Translations under genes and position numbers: made by a program
The notes under the pieces: generated by a model
The model's input: the letters and a program-made list of their open reading frames with translations, nothing else
The model's database searches: none
What the model was told of the DNA's origin: nothing
In this document: positions 60,610 to 64,000 of the stretch, in pieces
Numbering within the stretch: position 1 is the stretch's first letter
Layout: each line of letters opens with the position of its first letter
Assembly (NCBI GenBank): GCA_947628655.1
Contig: CANRAS010000004.1
Coordinates: forward strand, 99,973 to 163,972
Direction of reading: 5' to 3'
Origin: an uncultured Clostridia bacterium
GTDB lineage: Bacteria; Bacillota; Clostridia; Oscillospirales; Ruminococcaceae
Length of the DNA: 64,000 nucleotides

Positions 60610-62049
60610 TCATTGTTCAAGGTATTTCAGCACAAGTTCCTTGCACTTTGCGGGGTTTGCCTGTCCTTTGGAGGCTTTCATACATTGACCGACAAGGAAA
60701 CCTAACGCGTTTGTCTTTCCTCCGCGATAGTCCTCGACAGATTTTTGATTTACGGCTAAGACATCGTTTACTATTTTTTCAATAGCTGAGTCATCGGAGA
60801 TTTGCTTTAGTCCCTTTTCTTCAATGATCTTGTCAATATCGGTGTTCCCCGCGATTATCTCTTCAAATATAACCTTTCCCGAAGTATTGGAAATCTCATT
60901 CTTTTCGATAAGTTCGACGATCCTGCAAAGCAAGCTTGCATTAAGCGGTGTTTCGGCTATATCCCGTCCCGTTTCGTTCATATATTTGGAAACATCGCCC
61001 AGCACCCAGTTGCTTATAACCTTTGGGGAAACTCTGTTTTTGCTTATCTCAATGCACTCGTCAAACAGCTTTACGCGCGGAAGATTTTCCGCGATAAGTT
61101 CCGCGTCGGTCTGCGACAGACCCAATTCTTTAACATAGCGTTTTATCTTAGCGTTCGGAAGTTCGGGGATTTCTTTTTTCAGTTCTTCCACCTTTTCGAC
61201 AGGGATATAGATAGTGGACAAATCGGGTTCGGGGAAGTATCTGTAATCCTGCGCGTCCTCTTTTGTACGCAATACGACATTTACGCCCTTTTGGTCGTCC
61301 CATCGGCGGGTTTCCTGATATATTTCCTCTCCGCGCGACAAAGCCTCTATCTGACGGTTCGCCTCATAGTCGATTGCCCTCATAGCGCCCGAAAACGAGT
61401 TTACATTCTTCATCTCAACGCGCTTTCCAAATTCCGTTGAACCTTTAGGGCGCACGGATACATTAACGTCGCATCGAATAGACCCCTGCTCCATTTTGCA
61501 GTCGGAAATATCAATGTATTGAAGTATGGATTTAAGAGTATCAAGATACGCCTTAGCCTCGGCGCTCGAACGCATATCGGGTTCGGAAACTATCTCTATC
61601 AGAGGAACGCCGCACCTGTTAAAGTCAACAAGCGTTCCTTGAAACGCGTCGTTATGGAGCATTTTGCCCGCGTCCTCCTCAATGTGAATACGCGTTATGC
61701 CGATACGCTTTTCGTTGCCGTCAAGCATAATGTCCACATATCCGTGTTCACAAAGCGGAATATCCGCCTGCGAAATCTGATATGCTTTCGGCAAATCGGG
61801 GTAAAAGTAATTCTTCCTGTCCTGCTTGCAGACGTTGTTTATCGTACAGTTCGTGGCGTGACCCATTTTTACGGCATACTCCACCACCTTTTCATTAAGC
61901 GTCGGCAAAGTCCCCGGCATACCCGTGCATATCGGGCAGATTTGGGTGTTCACTTCCAGACCGAACGCATTTTTGCAGTTACAGTATATTTTGGTCTTTG
62001 TGTTAAGTTCCGCGTGAACTTCAAGACCTACAATCGTTTCAAATTCCAT
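60610..62049 (-). CDS. gatB: Asp-tRNA(Asn)/Glu-tRNA(Gln) amidotransferase subunit B
   Basis: The subunit activates mischarged tRNA and transfers ammonia. It starts FETIVGLEVHAELNTKTKIYCNCKNAFG (zinc cysteines), has the kinase-type site YFYPDLPKAYQISQ and HIEEDAGKML, MKNVNSFSGAMRAIDYEANRQ and the C-terminal tRNA-binding YqeY-like domain ending LGFLVGQCMKASKGQANPAKCKELVL. The length of 479 residues is standard. It is the last gene of the gatCAB operon, 16 bases after gatA. Its partner aspS also occurs in this window. Confidence 0.98.
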   Translation of the reverse strand: MEFETIVGLEVHAELNTKTKIYCNCKNAFGLEVNTQICPICTGMPGTLPTLNEKVVEYAVKMGHATNCTINNVCKQDRKNYFYPDLPKAYQISQADIPLCEHGYVDIMLDGNEKRIGITRIHIEEDAGKMLHNDAFQGTLVDFNRCGVPLIEIVSEPDMRSSAEAKAYLDTLKSILQYIDISDCKMEQGSIRCDVNVSVRPKGSTEFGKRVEMKNVNSFSGAMRAIDYEANRQIEALSRGEEIYQETRRWDDQKGVNVVLRTKEDAQDYRYFPEPDLSTIYIPVEKVEELKKEIPELPNAKIKRYVKELGLSQTDAELIAENLPRVKLFDECIEISKNRVSPKVISNWVLGDVSKYMNETGRDIAETPLNASLLCRIVELIEKNEISNTSGKVIFEEIIAGNTDIDKIIEEKGLKQISDDSAIEKIVNDVLAVNQKSVEDYRGGKTNALGFLVGQCMKASKGQANPAKCKELVLKYLEQ

Positions 62050-62065
62050 ATCTTTTCCCCCTCTC

Positions 62066-63517
62066 TTAAAGTTCTGCGGGCTTTATTTCGCCGTTTAGCT
62101 GTTCTATTGCATACGCAGTATTAAGGAGCGTCTGTTCGCTGAACTTTTGCCCGATAAACTGTAAACCTACGGGCATACCGTTCACTTTTCCGCAGGGCAT
62201 ACTCACGGCGGGCAGTCCCGCGATGTTTACTGTTACCGTACAAATATCGGCGGCGTACATCTTTGTCGGGTCGCCTATGTTTTCGCCAAGTTTGAAAGCG
62301 GTCGCGGGCGTTGCGGGAGTTGCAATAACATCGCACTTTTGGAACGCCTCGTTAAATTCCTTGCAAATATCAAACGCTACAAGTTTTGCTTTCTTATAAT
62401 AAGCGTCAAAAAATCCGCTTGAAAGCACAAAAGTACCGAGCATTATTCTGCGCTTTACCTCGTCGCCGAAACCCTCGCTGCGAGTTTTTTCATACATATC
62501 CGTAAGGTCTGTAAACTCTTCCGTGCGATAACCGTATTTTACGCCGTCAAACCTTGCAAGATTGGAACTTGCCTCTGCCGAGGAAATAATGTAATACGCG
62601 TTCAGAGCGTATTTCGTGCTGGGCAGGCTGATGTTTACGATTTCCGCGCCCTGCTTTTCGAGTTCCTTAACGGCGTTTAAAACCGTTTCCTTTACGGAAT
62701 TATCGACGCCCTCGCCGTAATATTCTTCGGGAATACCGATTTTCAAACCCTTGACTTCGCCGTTCAGCAGTTCCGCGAAGTTCGGATATTCTCGTTGCTG
62801 TGACGTAGCGTCCATACTGTCATAACCGCAGATAAGCGAATAGAGCATAGCCGCGTCCCTTACATTTCTTGCAAGCGGTCCAATTTGGTCAAGCGAGCTT
62901 GCAAACGCGACAAGCCCGTATCTTGAAACACTTCCGTAAGTCGGTTTTAGTCCTACTACCCCGCAGTAAGCCGCGGGCATTCTTATAGAACCGCCCGTAT
63001 CAGAGCCTAAAGAAACTACCGCGCTGCCCGCCGATACCGCCGCCGCCGAACCTCCCGAAGAACCGCCGGGAACACATTCCAAGTTGTGCGGGTTGTGAGT
63101 TTTCTTGAAATACGAATTTTCTGTTGATGAACCCATAGCAAACTCGTCCATATTGAGTTTACCCGTTATCACCATATCGGCGGAATTGATTTTCTTCATA
63201 ACAAACGCGTCAAACGGCGGAACGTAATTGTAAAGCATTTTAGACGCGCACGTTGTCAAAATTCCCTTTGTGCTGATGTTGTCCTTAATTCCGATAGGTA
63301 TTCCCGCCAGCGGGTGCAGCGGCTCTTTGCCGCGCTTTTTATCGACCTCGCGCGCCTTTTCTATAGCATTTTCTTCGCAAATTGTGATATATGCCCCGAT
63401 TTTATCATCGGTGGCTTTAGCTCTGCAAAGTACGGATTTTGTAAGTTCCTCGCTGCTTACTTTGCTGTCGGCTAACATTTCGGAAAGCTCGTGAGCCGAA
63501 TATTCGTAAAGTTCCAT
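62066..63517 (-). CDS. gatA: Asp-tRNA(Asn)/Glu-tRNA(Gln) amidotransferase subunit A
   Basis: This amidase releases ammonia from glutamine. The Ser-cisSer-Lys triad is visible: Lys in IPIGIKDNISTKG (near residue 77), and the serines in GGSSGGSAAAVSAGSAVVSLGSDTGGSIRMPAAYCG. The length is 483 residues. The ATG chosen has a GTGGGG site about 9 bases upstream; an in-frame GTG five codons earlier overlaps it. gatC lies 21 bases upstream and gatB 16 bases downstream. Confidence 0.97.
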   Translation of the reverse strand: MELYEYSAHELSEMLADSKVSSEELTKSVLCRAKATDDKIGAYITICEENAIEKAREVDKKRGKEPLHPLAGIPIGIKDNISTKGILTTCASKMLYNYVPPFDAFVMKKINSADMVITGKLNMDEFAMGSSTENSYFKKTHNPHNLECVPGGSSGGSAAAVSAGSAVVSLGSDTGGSIRMPAAYCGVVGLKPTYGSVSRYGLVAFASSLDQIGPLARNVRDAAMLYSLICGYDSMDATSQQREYPNFAELLNGEVKGLKIGIPEEYYGEGVDNSVKETVLNAVKELEKQGAEIVNISLPSTKYALNAYYIISSAEASSNLARFDGVKYGYRTEEFTDLTDMYEKTRSEGFGDEVKRRIMLGTFVLSSGFFDAYYKKAKLVAFDICKEFNEAFQKCDVIATPATPATAFKLGENIGDPTKMYAADICTVTVNIAGLPAVSMPCGKVNGMPVGLQFIGQKFSEQTLLNTAYAIEQLNGEIKPAEL

Positions 63518-63538
63518 ATGTTTATACCCCACTTTCGT

Positions 63539-63811
63539 TTATTCAACGGTTTTTGGCACGACAACGCAGCCCGCCTGCATTTTCGGAGCATTTGCCAGAA
63601 GTTCGTTTCGTGACAGCTTGTCCGTACCCTCCACATCTTCCCTAAGTTTCATCGGGTGTTCGGGGTCAAGTCCCGATGCGTCGCCCGAAACTTCGGGGAG
63701 CTGTTCCACCATTGCTACAATACTCTCCATATCCTTTTCAAATTTTGCCAGCTTGTCCTCTTCAATGCGAAGTCTTGCCAGCTTTGCCAGATGTCTAACA
63801 TCAACGCCCAT
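63539..63811 (-). CDS. gatC: Asp-tRNA(Asn)/Glu-tRNA(Gln) amidotransferase subunit C
   Basis: This 90-residue chaperone subunit holds GatA and GatB together. VDVRHLAKLARLRIEEDKLAKFEKDMESIVAMVEQL is the helical start, and the C-terminal LREDVEGTDKLSRNELLANAPKMQAGCVVVPKTVE is highly characteristic. AGGAGGGAAAT lies directly upstream of the ATG used; an earlier in-frame start would place this ribosome site inside the gene. It starts 30 bases after ligA. Confidence 0.96.
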   Translation of the reverse strand: MGVDVRHLAKLARLRIEEDKLAKFEKDMESIVAMVEQLPEVSGDASGLDPEHPMKLREDVEGTDKLSRNELLANAPKMQAGCVVVPKTVE

Positions 63812-63841
63812 ATTTCCCTCCTGTAATATCATAAACTATTC

Positions 63842-64000
<159 letters not shown>

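Noticed and set aside
61519..62124. 201-codon + strand frame opposite gatB
   Set aside because: It is a shadow of gatB; no ribosome site and unlikely composition.

Overview
The window is a dense stretch of chromosome from a spore-forming Firmicute, most likely a gut-type clostridium of the Oscillospiraceae/Ruminococcaceae kind. The evidence is a spoIIGA-sigE pair and sigG, a GatCAB amidotransferase operon, sigma-A promoters of the TTGACA-17-TATAAT type, AGGAGG-like ribosome sites with occasional TTG and GTG starts, and a base composition near balance. The species assignment is inference. I found no rRNA, tRNA, CRISPR array, insertion sequence or prophage, and no gene-free gap exceeds 300 bases.

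Layout. 1-7382 (+): the 3' end of a class II fructose-bisphosphate aldolase gene, then tyrA, a membrane protein, pepF, a histidine-kinase-like ATPase and an OmpR-type two-component pair. 7438-16534 (-): a complete set of genes from glutamate to arginine, in two transcription blocks: argG plus one unknown gene, then a DUF3592 gene followed by argH-C-J-B-D-F. 16740-20373 (+): an XRE/ImmA regulator-protease pair, two M42 aminopeptidases and a GNAT. 20540-32460 (+): thymidylate kinase, DUF2156, DJ-1, 5-formyl-THF cyclo-ligase, MltG, a U32 peptidase, an unusual GH3 glycosidase, deoC-deoB, a GNAT, an Mrp ATPase and a C_GCAxxG_C_C protein. 32508-36411 (-): a MATE transporter and an operon holding aroC with three little-known genes. 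36685-37731 (+): a XerC/D-type tyrosine recombinase.

37766-41311 is the most unusual part. Two minus-strand units with nearly identical promoters and terminators flank aroB-aroA. They encode small charged proteins that all end in Leu-Pro-Arg-Phe; one of these genes (37766-37936, 56 aa) is easy to overlook because of its size. 41360-43144 (-) is aspS. 43376-47851 (+) carries a flippase-like membrane protein, prfC, spoIIGA and sigE. sigG follows on the opposite strand, convergent with sigE, whereas these three genes are collinear in Bacillus.

48761-64000 (-): a 733-residue protein with alternating OST-HTH/LOTUS-like and repeated modules ending in DUF3825, a membrane protein of unknown function, gap, rluA-type pseudouridine synthase, a second MATE transporter, typA/bipA, a ComEC-like metallo-beta-lactamase protein, DUF4253, a lone hisA, and the ligA (partial)-gatC-gatA-gatB operon.

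The common theme is core metabolism: arginine, the shikimate/chorismate/tyrosine branch (tyrA, aroC, aroB, aroA, scattered over 40 kb), deoxyribose catabolism and translation. The best candidates for undescribed biology are the LPRF small-protein cassettes and the LOTUS/DUF3825 protein with its membrane neighbour. Protein families were assigned by recognising motifs in the translations, without database searches.
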